Shown: piece by piece, positions 9,923-20,207 of the stretch
How positions within the stretch are numbered: the stretch's first letter is position 1
Layout: the number at the start of each line of letters is the position of its first letter
Source of the DNA: Mesostigma viride
Lineage: Eukaryota > Streptophyta > Mesostigmatophyceae > Mesostigmatales > Mesostigmataceae
Reading direction: 5' to 3'
NCBI GenBank assembly: GCA_009746045.1
Contig: RPFO01002313.1
Location: forward strand, 1-46,410
DNA length: 46,410 bases
The notes under the pieces: model-generated
The model's database searches: none
What the model was told of the DNA's origin: nothing
The model's input: only the letters and a program-made list of their open reading frames with translations
Program-made: the position numbers and the translations under genes

Positions 9923-12900
9923 ATGAGCGTCTCCCTTTCGACCCTAGGAACTGGCAGATTCAAGCAAGTGCTCACCGAGCAGGTAAGCTCAGACGTTCAG
10001 CCAACCAGTTCATTTGCCATCCTGTCCAACACCAAGATCGACCTAGTTCCCAACGTCCTCAATGGAAACGCCGTCGACGCCACCGTTTTGCCGACGACCG
10101 ACCTGGCCACCAACGAGGTCGTCGTGCACGGTAACCTCCGTGTTATGGGTGCTATCGACGGCGCACTCAGCAGCAGCAGTGCCCCACGGTGGACTACACC
10201 AAGAACACGTCGACGACCGAGGCGACCAACACACTCTTGGCTTCATCCAGTAACCACCTCGTTCTCCAGGCAGCATCCACCGCGAAGGAGGTGATCGTGC
10301 AGGACTCGAAGTTTGTGGCCCATCGCCCGACGACCGCACTCACCACCACCACCGTGCCTGTGCCTGACATCCTGGCCGTCCGTGCCGAGAGAGCGGGGGC
10401 TGCCGATACCCAGGAGTTCACCCTGGGTCTCGCGTACGGCGACACGGGCTCTACCTTCTTGTCCACGGATGGCAACTCCACCAGCAAGACCGCGTGGCGC
10501 GGTCTCATCGATTCGGGGGCAAACGATATGGAGATCAAGTCTGACTCCCAGATGCGCGTGTCCGCCGACCGTCTCGCCACCGGTGAGGTGCGGCTGGGAG
10601 CTGGGTCTGGCATCACCCTGGCACCCAGCATCGCCACACCGGGTGCCGACCCCGCCACCAAGATCGTCGTGCAGGCCGCCGCGCTCGAGGACACGTCTCT
10701 CGCCGTCTCGGGCGTGTCGGCGCTGTCGGAAACGCGGCAGGCGCACGCGTACTCGACCGACGCCACCACCATCGCGGCCAAGAGGGGCGTAGGCAACTCC
10801 ACGACCGGCGGCAACCTCTGGATCACGGGCGATACCAGTGTAGCGGACAGCAGCGTCGCCGTCGAGCAGGTCAAGTTCGTCGACTCGCGAGTGTCACCAC
10901 CAACCCCACCCTTGCACTGACGGCCGCGACGACCGTCGGTCGAGAACGACCTCGTGCTCACCGCCACGACGGTGACGGCGGAAAGATTTCTACCACGAGC
11001 GGAGACATCTACCTCAACCCCGCGAGCGGGACACTCAAGGTCAACGGCAACATGCAGGTGGACGGCACGCTGACGACCGTCAACACCACCGTGCAGGAGG
11101 CTGTCGTCACCGAGAAGACTCTGCGACTCGCCGGCACCAAGAACACGGTGGCCGTCGCGTGGGCCTTCAACGGCAACTCCAACCTCAGCACGACCGGTGT
11201 GGTCATGGCCCCCACTAACGCCTCTGTCACGGCGGGCAAGCTGCTGCTGGCCGCCAACGTGTCGGCGAACGGCACGGCCAGCTGGGTCTCCCCCTTCCCC
11301 AAGAACCTCGAGTCGTTTGAGATCACCTTCAATGTCTCTCTCGCCGGCGTGCCAGGTGCGGCGTCGTCTGTCAAGAAACTGTTCTCGTACGGCCCCTTGG
11401 CCGGCAAGCTGAACGTGCCCGCATCCGGCTCGTTTGGAACCGTCACCATCGATAACGGCGGCGGAGTGACCAGCACCTCCTCGTCGACTCCCATCAGGAC
11501 GGACGGCACCATCGCCAACATCAAGTACAAGGTCGTCGCGCGCAGGACTTACTACGCCACCACCGCAATGTCCACCTTCGAGCTGTTCGTCGACGGTGTG
11601 CGGTGTATCAGCACCACCGGCGACGGTATCGCTCTTCTCGACCTTCTCGCCACCCCCGCCTTCGTTCTCGGCGGGACACGTTCACCTGCGCGTCTCGTAC
11701 GACGACATCCGAATCGAGACCGTGACCGCCCCCTCCAACACGGTGACCGACGGGGCGGGTGTCAGCGTCCTCGGCGACGGCGCCGTCAACAACGTCCCTT
11801 GCGACCGCTCGATCACGTGGCAGAAGGGAACCACACAGGAGAAGGGCGACCACACCGGCTCCTACTGGCAGGTGAAGGGCGGGCAGCTCATGCTCTCCCG
11901 GACGATCGACGCCAGTCTGCGGAAGGCGCCGGGGTCCAGCATCCTTCTCAGCTCGCTGCCTGCCAAGACCGGCATCGCACCGGCCGCCATGACCGAGCCG
12001 AATATGTGGCCCATGTCCGCCTACACCGGAACCACGCCCAACTTCTCGACCGTGGATTCTGTGTCGGCGCTGAACCTGGCGTACTCCGCCACATCGGCTG
12101 CGGCCTCCGAGACGTGGCTGGATACCTGGGATCTGACGGGTACGGATCCGCTAGCGAACACCGGCACGGGGACGAGCGGGGCGTTTACTATATCGCCACA
12201 GACGGGCTATGTTGGCAATAGTTCGCTGCAGGTTCCAGCTCAAGGATCGGCCACCAACGCCTTTTATGTGCAGCTACCCGACCTCGACACGGGCACGGCA
12301 AACAACGGGCTGGGGCTATGGACGGTCGAGGCGAGAGTGAAAACGACCGTTAATAACACCTCCGACGTCCTCCTCTTTAAACTGGGCCAAGACTTCTTGG
12401 GCGCGGGCGGCGGTAACCAAGTCGCACTCTTTCTTAACGGCTCGAATGGTTTGTGCCTGAGAACGGAGTGTCCCGGAGCCGGCGATGACAGTTTGCTGAT
12501 CCCCATCGCGACCAACCAACTCGCGACCGCCCCCGCAATCAATCCCAACGACGGCAACTACCACACCTACCGCCTGTCACGTATCGCGGTTGGCGCCTCT
12601 CAGGGGGAAATTGCCCCGGGCACTGAAAACACTTACTTCAACCTTTGGGTGGATGGACGTCAGATCAACGTCAACACGGGCTCTAATGGGGTCATAATCA
12701 ACAATGGCACCAAGTTGTCCCACGCACCCCTCGTGAGCACCACCCAAAACTGGCTCCGTCTCGGCAACACTCAGCGGCCGGCACTTACCGCGGCAGTGAC
12801 GGTGGATTACGCGAGGTTCAAGAACGGCTTCACCAACACCGGCACAGACATCTGGCTCGGGGAGTGGCAATTCAGCGGCACATCCACATTCAGCACGGGA

Positions 12901-14550
12901 CCAGGCTCGAGTGCTGAATTGTACACGTCGGTTTCCACAGTTGGCGGAGAGATTACCATACCGACAGCCTCTGCGGCGGCGGCCAACACGATTTTTGCCC
13001 GGATGGTAGACCTAGACTGCGGGACATCCAACGACGGGTACGGCGCGTGGGTGGTGGAGGCAAGCGTAAAAACGGCATCTAGCGTGCCCACGACCAAATT
13101 TTGCATTTTTGACATCGGGGATGACTTGAACGGGGTATGTAACCGCATCACCATGTATTGCACGTACGTCTCGAGCGTGTGGTATCTGTACATCGAGGCC
13201 AGAAGCAGTACCTCAACCACTGCGAGGGTTATTTCGATCCCGTTCTCCAACCTGACCGCCTACGCGACCTCCGTCAAGGGAACGAACGTCACCGCCCCCA
13301 ATGACACCAACTACCACACGTACAAGCTGTATCGGAAACGCGTTACAGCGAGCGGGACTCAGAACGACCCGGCCACTCTGTTTCAATTCTGGTACGACGG
13401 AGTGGAGTTTAATTTGACACCGAATGCCGTCCCAGCTGCAGGTGTCACCGCGCCACAGGCCATTGCCAACGCGATTATCAATAGCACCAATAACTACCTC
13501 CGCCTCGGAAACAACCTCGATCCCGGGAGTCTGCAGTCGGTCGTGGTGGACTACGCCCGTTACTACAATGCTCCGACTAGCGCTCCGATGTCCGCTCCCA
13601 CCCACTCGGGGGGGTACTTCCAGACGTTCTACGGCACCGCCGGTTATCTCACATCCAACTACAGCAAGACATCCATCACCAGGGGGTCCGCGGCCAACGG
13701 GTCCGGCGTCCTGGTGACCGGCATCGTGAAGCCCATCACTTCCCTAGCCAGCGCGACGGGCGGATCGATCGGAACGGGCACCGGCACCGCAATGACGGCC
13801 CCTTTCCTCTGCGGCGTCGGCGGCTCCACCAAATCGAACAAGGACATGGTGGAGCTGCTCACCGTCGGCGACCCCGCCACTGCCGGCGCGTACGTCAGCG
13901 TGTGGGCCTGGCGATCGGGCCGCATCTTGATGTTCAACGGGACATCGTACACCGAGACCGTGAACCCCGTCGTGGGCTCGTCCGAGTTTGTGCTGGGTGT
14001 CCACCTGTCCGCCACCGAGCCGCAGCTGTTCATCAACGGCCAGCTCAAGTCCAGCTCCGACGCCGCCGTCATGCTGCCGTGGAGGACTATCGCCGGCAAC
14101 GTCGCCACGACCATCAGTGCCGCCAACACCGGCGCTATCCTGAGCAGCACCGCTTCCGCCCGGGGTGTTTATCTCGGTCCTCGAAGCACGTACGACGTGA
14201 CCAGCACCGTCACGACTCCCACGCTCAACGTTGGCTACAAGAACTGGCGCTTAGTGGACACCGCCCTCAACAGCATGACGGCACAGCAGATCGCCGACAC
14301 GCAGCTGTACAGGTACTCCAGCGAGTACGACTCCGGCCCTCTCACCGTCACGTACGGTTTCCGTATTGCGGACGACGAGACGCTGCAGATCGTCAAGACC
14401 CAGGGGTCCATGGCCAGTACTACGAACACGATGCTCGGTAACATCCTCCCCGTCAGCGAGGACGGAACGGGGGCCTTGACCGTGAACTCCCTTGGCGCCA
14501 TCGGTTCTAGCACCGTGGACCCGGTTATGGATCTGACCAACAAGCGTTAA
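9923..14550 (+). CDS. Giant fibre/adhesin-like structural protein with LamG-like repeats, frameshifted
   Basis: The ATG at 9923 starts MSVSLSTLGTGRFKQ. The coding signal changes frame near 10,185, at least once between 10,890 and 11,000, and near 11,670. It is then open to the stop at 14,550, giving about 1,540 residues in all. The N-third is Thr/Ser/Ala-rich with short beta repeats such as VHGNLRVMG and LKVNGNMQVDGTL, as in viral and phage fibre shafts. Between about 12,100 and 14,290 lie three LamG/concanavalin-like modules. The first two share WTVEARVKT/WVVEASVKT, DGNYHTY/DTNYHTY, a WVDG/WYDG strand, and WLRLGN/YLRLGN followed by VDYAR. The third is divergent (FINGQLKSS). The family role is sugar or host-surface binding; the specific ligand is unknown. 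Confidence 0.65.
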
Positions 14551-14586
14551 GGTGTGGTTGTGGGAGGCTATTTTTTTTACAATCGA

Positions 14587-14595
14587 TATATAAAA
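14587..14595 (+). promoter_or_regulatory. TATATAAAA box for the 14603 gene
   Basis: TATATAAAA ends seven bases before the ATG at 14603, in a 52-base gap after the giant fibre gene. Its position fits a short-leader promoter rather than operon read-through. Confidence 0.5.
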
Positions 14596-14602
14596 CCGCG
14601 TC

Positions 14603-15697
14603 ATGCCTCCCAACTTGGAGCAAGCAAACGGCAGGCTTTTTTTCAAGGCGATTCAAACTCGAGAGCTGACCGGCATCTCGCAGGACTCGACACAAAACGC
14701 GTCACTCAAGATCGTCCAAGAGAATGGAAACACCGCTCTCCAGGCGGTCAACCCGGATGGCAGTCTCGGCGCTAAGCTGGTCATTGGCGCGACTAGTGCA
14801 TATCTGGAGAGCACGACCAGCGAGGGCGGGGGGGCGACCACGTCCAAAGTAGGCATCACATCAGCTGGCGTTGTGGGCGGCGCTTCACAATCACTTCCTG
14901 GCCTCAATAGCGCCCCAACGTACGTCACAAGCACTTACTTCATGGGGCTGGTTGCTGACAATGATGCATCCAGCTATCGAACCTCCGCGATTAATTTACC
15001 CCAACACACGGTCTTGAGCTCCACGACGAATGATCTGGTTTTGACAGGAAATCGAACGATTAGTGGCAAGTACAACCCTGCTCCAAAATGCCACGTCATC
15101 ACTCTGGGAGAATTGCACGCGTATCAAGACGATGGAACGTCGTCAGAGGGGGGGGATGCCGTGAAAGTTATGGGAAGACGTATGGGGCCGTTTTCCACCA
15201 GCTACGAGCCGGCTTCCATCAACCTCGGGATCCATCACAATGTGGGTTTCGCTTTGACCGGATTGAGCACGACGAGGGGAAGAGTGTCTACAACGCCCGA
15301 GACAGACCTCTCTCTCGAATCTGGAAGTCAGCTGAGGATGATAGGTAATGAAGTGGTCATCCATTCGCACGCAGCTGTGAAGATCTTCCCCAACAAGTCG
15401 ACCTTTACCACACCAGCGGACGATGTAAACAACCCCCACGGCTACCTACAGATATCCCACAAGAACAATGACCAGGCAGAAGCCGTCATCTTGTCAACTC
15501 CAGGCAGTGCTTCATCAATGCTTGACATCGTGGTGAAGCCCGCGACTGGCAAGTTCGGGGCCGAGGCGGACACATTCGAGCTGGGGTCAGGCGACGTGCG
15601 GTACAAGTTCACCGTCGTGGGCGGCCAGCTGCAGATCAAGAAGCGCGTGCTGAGTACCGGCCTCCCCGACAAGACGATCTGCGTTTTCGACGCGTGA
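14603..15697 (+). CDS. Fibre-like structural protein
   Basis: This is an intact 364-residue protein from the ATG at 14603. The composition is Ser/Thr/Gly-rich with regular short beta strands, for example NTALQAVNPDGSLGAKLVIG and SGSQLRMIGNEVVIHSHAAVKI. It ends in a YKFTVVGGQLQIKK segment and CVFDA. This is the look of a trimeric fibre or capsid-decoration protein. No enzyme motif or signal peptide is visible. It lies directly after the giant fibre gene and before a LamG-like gene, all plus strand, so the three form a surface-protein locus. The function is inferred from composition and position. Confidence 0.55.
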   Translation: MPPNLEQANGRLFFKAIQTRELTGISQDSTQNASLKIVQENGNTALQAVNPDGSLGAKLVIGATSAYLESTTSEGGGATTSKVGITSAGVVGGASQSLPGLNSAPTYVTSTYFMGLVADNDASSYRTSAINLPQHTVLSSTTNDLVLTGNRTISGKYNPAPKCHVITLGELHAYQDDGTSSEGGDAVKVMGRRMGPFSTSYEPASINLGIHHNVGFALTGLSTTRGRVSTTPETDLSLESGSQLRMIGNEVVIHSHAAVKIFPNKSTFTTPADDVNNPHGYLQISHKNNDQAEAVILSTPGSASSMLDIVVKPATGKFGAEADTFELGSGDVRYKFTVVGGQLQIKKRVLSTGLPDKTICVFDA

Positions 15698-15727
15698 AAA
15701 AACATCCGCCCTGTATATCGACCACTC

Positions 15728-16516
15728 ATGTCGTCCACGAAAACCATCGACCGACTGGAGGTGAACAAGTCGATTATTTTCCCCGACCGAACCACTCTCT
15801 CCTCCACGAACCCCTTCCAACTCGGCCAACTCGCCGAGTTCGTAACCGCCTGGAATGACGACCTGGGAGTTGAATGGTTGGAATGCAGGGTGTTTGACCC
15901 GAATAGAAAGGCCCACGAATTGTTTTTTGCGATATGGGAAGACGATACGTACGAGTACCAATGGGATTTCACCACGTCCGCCGCGAGCACTGTTGGGACA
16001 CCCGTAAAAACTTTCGAGAACGCGGTGGTGTCAGAAGGTGTCCTCAAGGTTGCGACCGGGCAGGCCCCCTACGTGACGGGCGTGCCCACCGGTACTTTCA
16101 CCTTTTGCGTGAACGTGATTCCAAAATTGGATCTATCGGCGAATCGCCCTGATAATGAAAATGAGAAGTTCCTGGTATGGTACGGCAATATCATCGTCCA
16201 TGCGATAAACGGCGGCTATCTTACAGTTTATGACGGCAATAGCAACGGCCTGCCCTTTACAACGACGACGACGGTGGCGACGGACCCGTTTCATTTGGCC
16301 ATCACGAATCAAGGCAGGACGCTTAAAGTGTACAAAGATGGTACGCTCATCTTCACGTCAAACAACAGTAATGTGGGGGGGCCAAATTCCCAACTAATGT
16401 TAGACAGGGGCGGTGAATATTCGGCAGATGTATATGGTCTCGGCATATGGTACGACAAAGTGCTCATCAAATCGGGTGTGGCCATGACCAGGGAAGAGAT
16501 ATTGGAACTCGTGTGA
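15728..16516 (+). CDS. LamG/concanavalin-like surface protein
   Basis: This is an intact 262-residue protein from the ATG at 15728, with TATATC 11 bases upstream. A short N-terminal region with the segment RLEVNKSIIFPDRTTL resembles a fibre attachment motif. The rest is a single LamG-like beta sandwich: FTFCVNVIPKL, then FHLAITNQGRTLKVYKDGTLIF, then DVYGLGIWYDKVL, and an MTREEILELV end typical of LamG-type proteins. It matches the modules of the giant fibre protein in pattern. The likely role is carbohydrate or surface binding on the virion, as inference. Confidence 0.6.
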   Translation: MSSTKTIDRLEVNKSIIFPDRTTLSSTNPFQLGQLAEFVTAWNDDLGVEWLECRVFDPNRKAHELFFAIWEDDTYEYQWDFTTSAASTVGTPVKTFENAVVSEGVLKVATGQAPYVTGVPTGTFTFCVNVIPKLDLSANRPDNENEKFLVWYGNIIVHAINGGYLTVYDGNSNGLPFTTTTTVATDPFHLAITNQGRTLKVYKDGTLIFTSNNSNVGGPNSQLMLDRGGEYSADVYGLGIWYDKVLIKSGVAMTREEILELV

Positions 16517-16576
16517 GAATGCGTGCGTTGATGAATTGACTGAATTATTTAAATATGTCCATTGAATAAAGCTGGA

Positions 16577-17143
16577 ATGTTGCTAAGGAAACTCGGTCTC
16601 AACAAAAAAGTACAGCCATCGCCACAACCGGGCGCGAAAGAGGCGCTCAGAAATCTAACACTGCAGGAACTGACCCCCTTCTCGTTCGACGGCCACGTGT
16701 TCTCCCCGGCCAAGGTGGTCAGGGTGTACGACGGGGACACCGTGAAGGTGGCCGTGCTGTCCCCATGGGACAACCTGCCCACCCTGCTGACGGTCAGGAT
16801 GTGGGGCACGGACGCCGACGAGCTGGCACCCGCGCACGATCTGCCGAACAGGGACGAAATCAGGATGCGCGCCATGAGGGCCAGGAACAGGCTGGTGCAG
16901 TTGACGACGGACGTGAACGTCGAACTGGCCGACACACAGAAGTCGGTCAAGGACGTGCAGACCATGATCGACGCGCGCAACCAGAAACTCGTCACGGTCC
17001 AGTGCCGCGGGTTCGACTGTTTCGGCCGCGTGCTGGGCGTGCTCTACGACCTGGACGGGACGTGCATCAACAAGGTGATGCTGGACGAGGAGCTGGTGAA
17101 GCCGCGGCCGGCGTCCGAGAGGCGCGCCGGTGTGGTGCTTTGA
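16577..17143 (+). CDS. Staphylococcal nuclease-like (SNase) thermonuclease
   Basis: The first ATG in frame is at 16577; the frame also opens at a TTG 15 bases upstream. The protein has 188 residues. The SNase active-site layout is complete: D52-G-D54-T55 in VVRVYDGDTVKV, R74 and D79/E82 in LTVRMWGTDADEL, and R151 in FDCFGRVLGVLY, followed by the usual N-x-x-x-L end. Known SNases cut DNA and RNA with Ca2+. There is no signal peptide or membrane span, so it should act in the host cell or in the virion. An insertion of about 30 residues (about 88-135) separates the two active-site parts. Confidence 0.85.
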   Translation: MLLRKLGLNKKVQPSPQPGAKEALRNLTLQELTPFSFDGHVFSPAKVVRVYDGDTVKVAVLSPWDNLPTLLTVRMWGTDADELAPAHDLPNRDEIRMRAMRARNRLVQLTTDVNVELADTQKSVKDVQTMIDARNQKLVTVQCRGFDCFGRVLGVLYDLDGTCINKVMLDEELVKPRPASERRAGVVL

Positions 17144-17145
17144 TT

Positions 17146-17655
17146 CTAGCGCCTCAAGGCCGTTCCGTCACGGTACACGTGCGTCCTGGTCGTCACAAGC
17201 GGGGCGGCACGGGCAAGTAGTCGATTCTTCTCGTCCAGAAGAAAGCATCGATACTTTACGCTGAACTGCTTGGGCGGGTTTCGTCCGTCTAGGTAGAACT
17301 TGAGCCCTGTGTACGTGTACATGGATAGAAAGGGGACGACAGTGAGGGACTCGGGGTCGAACTCATCCTCGCCAACGACTACTTTGACCCGGACGTCGCT
17401 CGTGATGTCTCTGATCACATCGCACGTCGGCAAGCGGTCGAGTTTGAATATCGAGTCGCCAGTCTGGCCGTCTACCTCGAGGACCGGGATGTGGTTGACA
17501 ATGTACTTGGTGGACGGTTCATACGCGACACACTGGGTCCAGCCCTCGCCGACTTCTTCACGCGGGGGCGTCACGAGGACCTCGAGGGCCTGGTTGAGGG
17601 TCCCCTCTCCCAACTCGTACACTGGCAGTGTGTCGATTAATGCGTCGATGTCCAT
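17146..17655 (-). CDS. Hypothetical protein
   Basis: The ATG at 17655 (MDIDALIDTLPVYELGEG) gives 169 residues; a GTG nine bases upstream is less likely. The protein is mostly beta, with an acidic N-part and a basic C-terminus (HVYRDGTALRR). There is no membrane span and no known motif. It ends three bases after the convergent SNase stop. The frame is clean over the whole length. I do not recognise a family. Confidence 0.6.
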   Translation of the reverse strand: MDIDALIDTLPVYELGEGTLNQALEVLVTPPREEVGEGWTQCVAYEPSTKYIVNHIPVLEVDGQTGDSIFKLDRLPTCDVIRDITSDVRVKVVVGEDEFDPESLTVVPFLSMYTYTGLKFYLDGRNPPKQFSVKYRCFLLDEKNRLLARAAPLVTTRTHVYRDGTALRR

Positions 17656-17706
17656 GGTGTACACGCTTTCATAGCACCAACTGATAATCCACTGGCTCTA
17701 GACGCA

Positions 17707-18997
17707 TCACAGGTCCAACACCACCTTCGTGGGGTCGCTGGCGGCGGCCTTCTTGCCCCCCCCCCCGCTTCCTCGGCTTCTTCTTGCCCGCGTCCACCTG
17801 CACCGTGCGGACGTCGTCCCCCGCCACGGACGCGTCGTCGTACGCGCTCTCGCCCCCGTCGTCGATGATCTGCACCACACTGTCCCTCTGCGGGCTGGGC
17901 GGCATGGCCTCCTGCACCACCCTGTCCATGTTCACGGGGGGGCCACGTCCGGCCTGTACAGCATGGGCCCGCGCATCACGTACCCGCCACTCCCCCTCCG
18001 CCCCCCGCGCCGTCGTCGCTCTCACGCGGAGGAGGAGGAGGAGCCTGCTGCCCCCCCCGGCGGCCTCCTGCTTCTGTATCATCATCTTCACGATGCTCTT
18101 CATCAGCTCGGGGTCCGTCTTGGCGATCTCGGTCATGGAGGGCAGCCCAGAACTGGCGAACGAAGCGGACATATGGAACATCATCGCCGACCCGCCCAGC
18201 ATCAGCATCAGCTCCATCTCCGGCGGCATCGACACGCGGTGCCGGTGCTTGTCGTACAGCCGCTCGAACACCCCGTCGTAATCCGTGACGTTCGCCAGTA
18301 TGCTCTCCGACCACCCGTCCAGCTTGAGGCCTATCGGGTCGTACCGGTTGTTGAAGAACTGCATCGCGGACGTGGTGGCCACCAGCATCTGCCGCATCGT
18401 GTTGATGGCGTTCTTGGTCTCGATCGAGCGCGCCACCTTGTCGCACTCGAACCGCATCTCGTCGATGTCCGCGCGCATGTCGAAATTGGGAACGGCGAAC
18501 CCCTTGTCCTTGTACCTGTGCAGCTTGTGCAGGAGGTCCAGCTTCTCCGCGTGGACCTCCTGCGGGCTCTTTCTGGGCATCATGGCCTCGTCGTCGATCA
18601 CGTCCTCGCCGTAATGCAGATCGTCCTCGTACCCCTCGTCGTCGCCGTACCCGTCGTAGTCGCCGTACTGGTCGAATTGGAACCCCTTCTCCATCGGCTG
18701 ATGAGCCGGCGGAGGGGCCGAGAACATCGACTTGGTCTTCTTCGGGTTGGCCAGCATGTCGAACATGTCCTCCTTACTCGATTTATTCCTCCCCCCCCCC
18801 TTCTTGTCCTTGTGCTTGCTCTTTTTAGAGTGCAGCGGCACCGCGCCGACGGGGCCGGGCCACTCGCCGCCGTCGTCGTCCACTATGTCCACGTTGTCCA
18901 TCGCGCCTCCTCGCACCATGGGGGCGTTTATTCTAGATCCACCACCCGCGCCGTCGTCCGCGTCCTCTATATCCACGGGCAGGAGTTTTGTCGACAT
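17707..18997 (-). CDS. DUF5767-like conserved giant-virus protein, frameshifted C-terminus
   Basis: From the ATG at 18997, an Asp/Gly-rich N-part with a Lys-rich stretch leads into the conserved core (residues about 85-305). The core reads DMFDMLANPKK, LLHKLHRYKDKG, NFDMRADIDEMRFECD, FFNNRYDPIGLKLDGWSE, DYDGVFERLYDK and ELMLMLGGSAMMFHM. This order is characteristic of the DUF5767 family found across giant viruses. The frame is disturbed around 18,050-17,980 and again in a run of G at 17,757-17,768. The corrected end reads SDPTKVVLDL with the stop at 17,707. The family function is unknown; it is not an enzyme on visible motifs and a virion role is probable. Confidence 0.75.
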
Positions 18998-19080
18998 CTG
19001 CTACTATGCGTCCTGATTTGTACTCGCGTGGAGGCGCACAGCATACACTCATACCTCAATAACCTCAACATCAACGCCAG

Positions 19081-19155
19081 GGGTCGGCATCTATTTTCTC
19101 GCTGTCCAGCCCCAGGAAAACGGAAGTTGGATCTGAGAGATCCAACCTGTGCCAA
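19081..19155 (-). pseudogene. Fragment of a KilA-N/BRO-like gene
   Basis: On the minus strand this piece encodes NFRFPGAGQREN. It matches the FKFPGAGQRETP signature of the intact gene at 34686-35573 and LKFPGSGQRPTP at 31,100. Sequence on both sides does not continue the homology, so it is a remnant about 75 bases long. It shows that this gene family once had more copies here. Confidence 0.55.
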
Positions 19156-19217
19156 ACCATATTCTGGTACATTCGGGTATATGATGCCAACTATGTTACA
19201 AACGTCTTATAGCAACG

Positions 19218-19551
19218 ATGAGTGAAGACGGCAAACTTACACTGGTAGAGTCGCGACAGGATGTCTGGGATATATTGTACCCATGGGGCGAAAAGGTCGG
19301 CCACCTACACCGAGTTGCGGGGGGCTTGAATCCATTCCCGAAGAGAGTTTGCAATAACACACGGTGCGAGGCATGCATCGGAAAAGATGAAGAAGTGCGG
19401 AAAGTGCAAGCACGCGTGGTACTGCTCTAAAGAATGCCAAGTGGAAGCGTGGGAACTGCATAAGTTGGGGTGTGACATTTTGCGAGACGGTTGGTGGGAT
19501 GGGAAAAATCTAGACTATATAGTTATGGTCGGTATGGCGTACAAGCGATGA
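19218..19551 (+). pseudogene. MYND zinc-finger gene, frameshifted
   Basis: From the ATG at 19218 the frame gives VESRQDVWDILYPWGEKVG and NPFPKRVCNNTRCEA. A shift near 19385 then gives MKKCGKCKHAWYCSKECQ, then WELHKLGC, and the stop at 19551. C-x2-C, C-x2-C, YC-x3-CQ and HK-x2-C form a typical MYND finger, a protein-interaction domain. The joined length is about 110 residues. Two other copies of the family lie at 19,699-19,965 and 30,284-30,448. Confidence 0.6.
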
Positions 19552-19633
19552 ATTATAGAGGAGATTGAAAAACTTAATTGACACAGAGGTACAAAAACGT
19601 GGATCGTTTGATTCGATTATACAATCGCAAGAA

Positions 19634-19678
19634 CTAGTCAGCAACAACGGCAGTCTCTCTGTGCGCCTGTTGGTTCAT
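19634..19678 (-). pseudogene. C-terminal scrap of a KilA-N-like gene
   Basis: The minus strand encodes MNQQAHRETAVVAD and a stop. It matches the last residues (LNQQAQREAAIAAS) of the gene at 30478-31316. It starts 20 bases after the stop of the minus-strand MYND gene. With the fragment at 19,081 it marks decayed copies of the same family. Confidence 0.5.
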
Positions 19679-19698
19679 ATTATTCAACTTGTGACAAT

Positions 19699-19965
19699 TC
19701 AAGTGTCGTCTACTATCTCTCGAAACCTCGCTAACACCCATTGATTGTATGCCATTTTCACCGCCGCGTTCATGCGTTCGCTCCATTCATCCCATTCATA
19801 TCTCAAACTGTCACACCCAGTCTTGTGGAGCTTCCACGATTCCACTTGACACTCCTTGGAGCAGTAGTGCGCCTTTTTACACCTCCCGCACTTTTGCATT
19901 TTCTCCAAAATTTGCTCACATCGAGGGTTATCGCACGCTCGGTATCTGTTCGCCGATACGCGCTC
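19699..19965 (-). pseudogene. MYND gene, 3' half (split by the 10.3-kb element)
   Basis: Read leftward from 19965, the frame gives GERV-type residues, then CDNPRCEQILEKMQKCGRC, then HYCSKECQ and WKLHKTGC, ending in VDDT at 19699. The MYND zinc ligands are complete. The missing 5' half (VESRPGLFTFFYPWGERAG) lies in the same orientation at 30,284-30,448, beyond the transposon-like element. The halves have 89 and 55 codons and are in phase once the element and one copy of its 4-bp flank are discounted. So the gene was intact before insertion. An internal ATG at 19908 could still give a 69-residue finger protein. Confidence 0.65.
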
Positions 19966-20040
19966 TCCCGGGTGGTCCCACGCGGAATGGGGTCATTTTT
20001 TGCGCATTTTGCAAGAAAAAAACGCTAGTTTCAATCGTCC

Positions 20041-20102
20041 GATCGCGTTTTTTCGCGCGAATTTGGCGTCCGATCGCGTATTTTCGAGCTAATTTGGTGT
20101 CA
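20041..20102. repeat. 31-bp subterminal direct repeat, two copies
   Basis: Two adjacent units share GATCGCGT, TTTTCG and AATTTGG. They lie just inside the left terminal inverted repeat of the 10.3-kb element, where transposase-binding repeats usually sit. Confidence 0.5.
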
Positions 20103-20114
20103 TAATGCTTAATT

Positions 20115-20207
20115 CATGTCAATTTGAGCGTACATTCCACATCGAGAGGCTTGAAATTTAGTAAAACATGTCAATCTAAGGGTATATTTCACATGGAGAG
20201 ACTCGAC
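20115..20207. repeat. About 52-bp direct repeat, two copies
   Basis: CATGTCAATTTGAGCGTA...CACATCGAGAGGCTTGA at 20115 is repeated with changes from 20167 (CATGTCAATCTAAGGGTA...CACATGGAGAGACTCGA). It is probably part of the subterminal structure of the element. Confidence 0.5.

Noticed and set aside
17729-19225. Plus-strand 498-codon frame
   Set aside because: Antisense shadow of the DUF5767-like gene; low-complexity His/Val/Leu/Arg composition caused by GC-rich codons.
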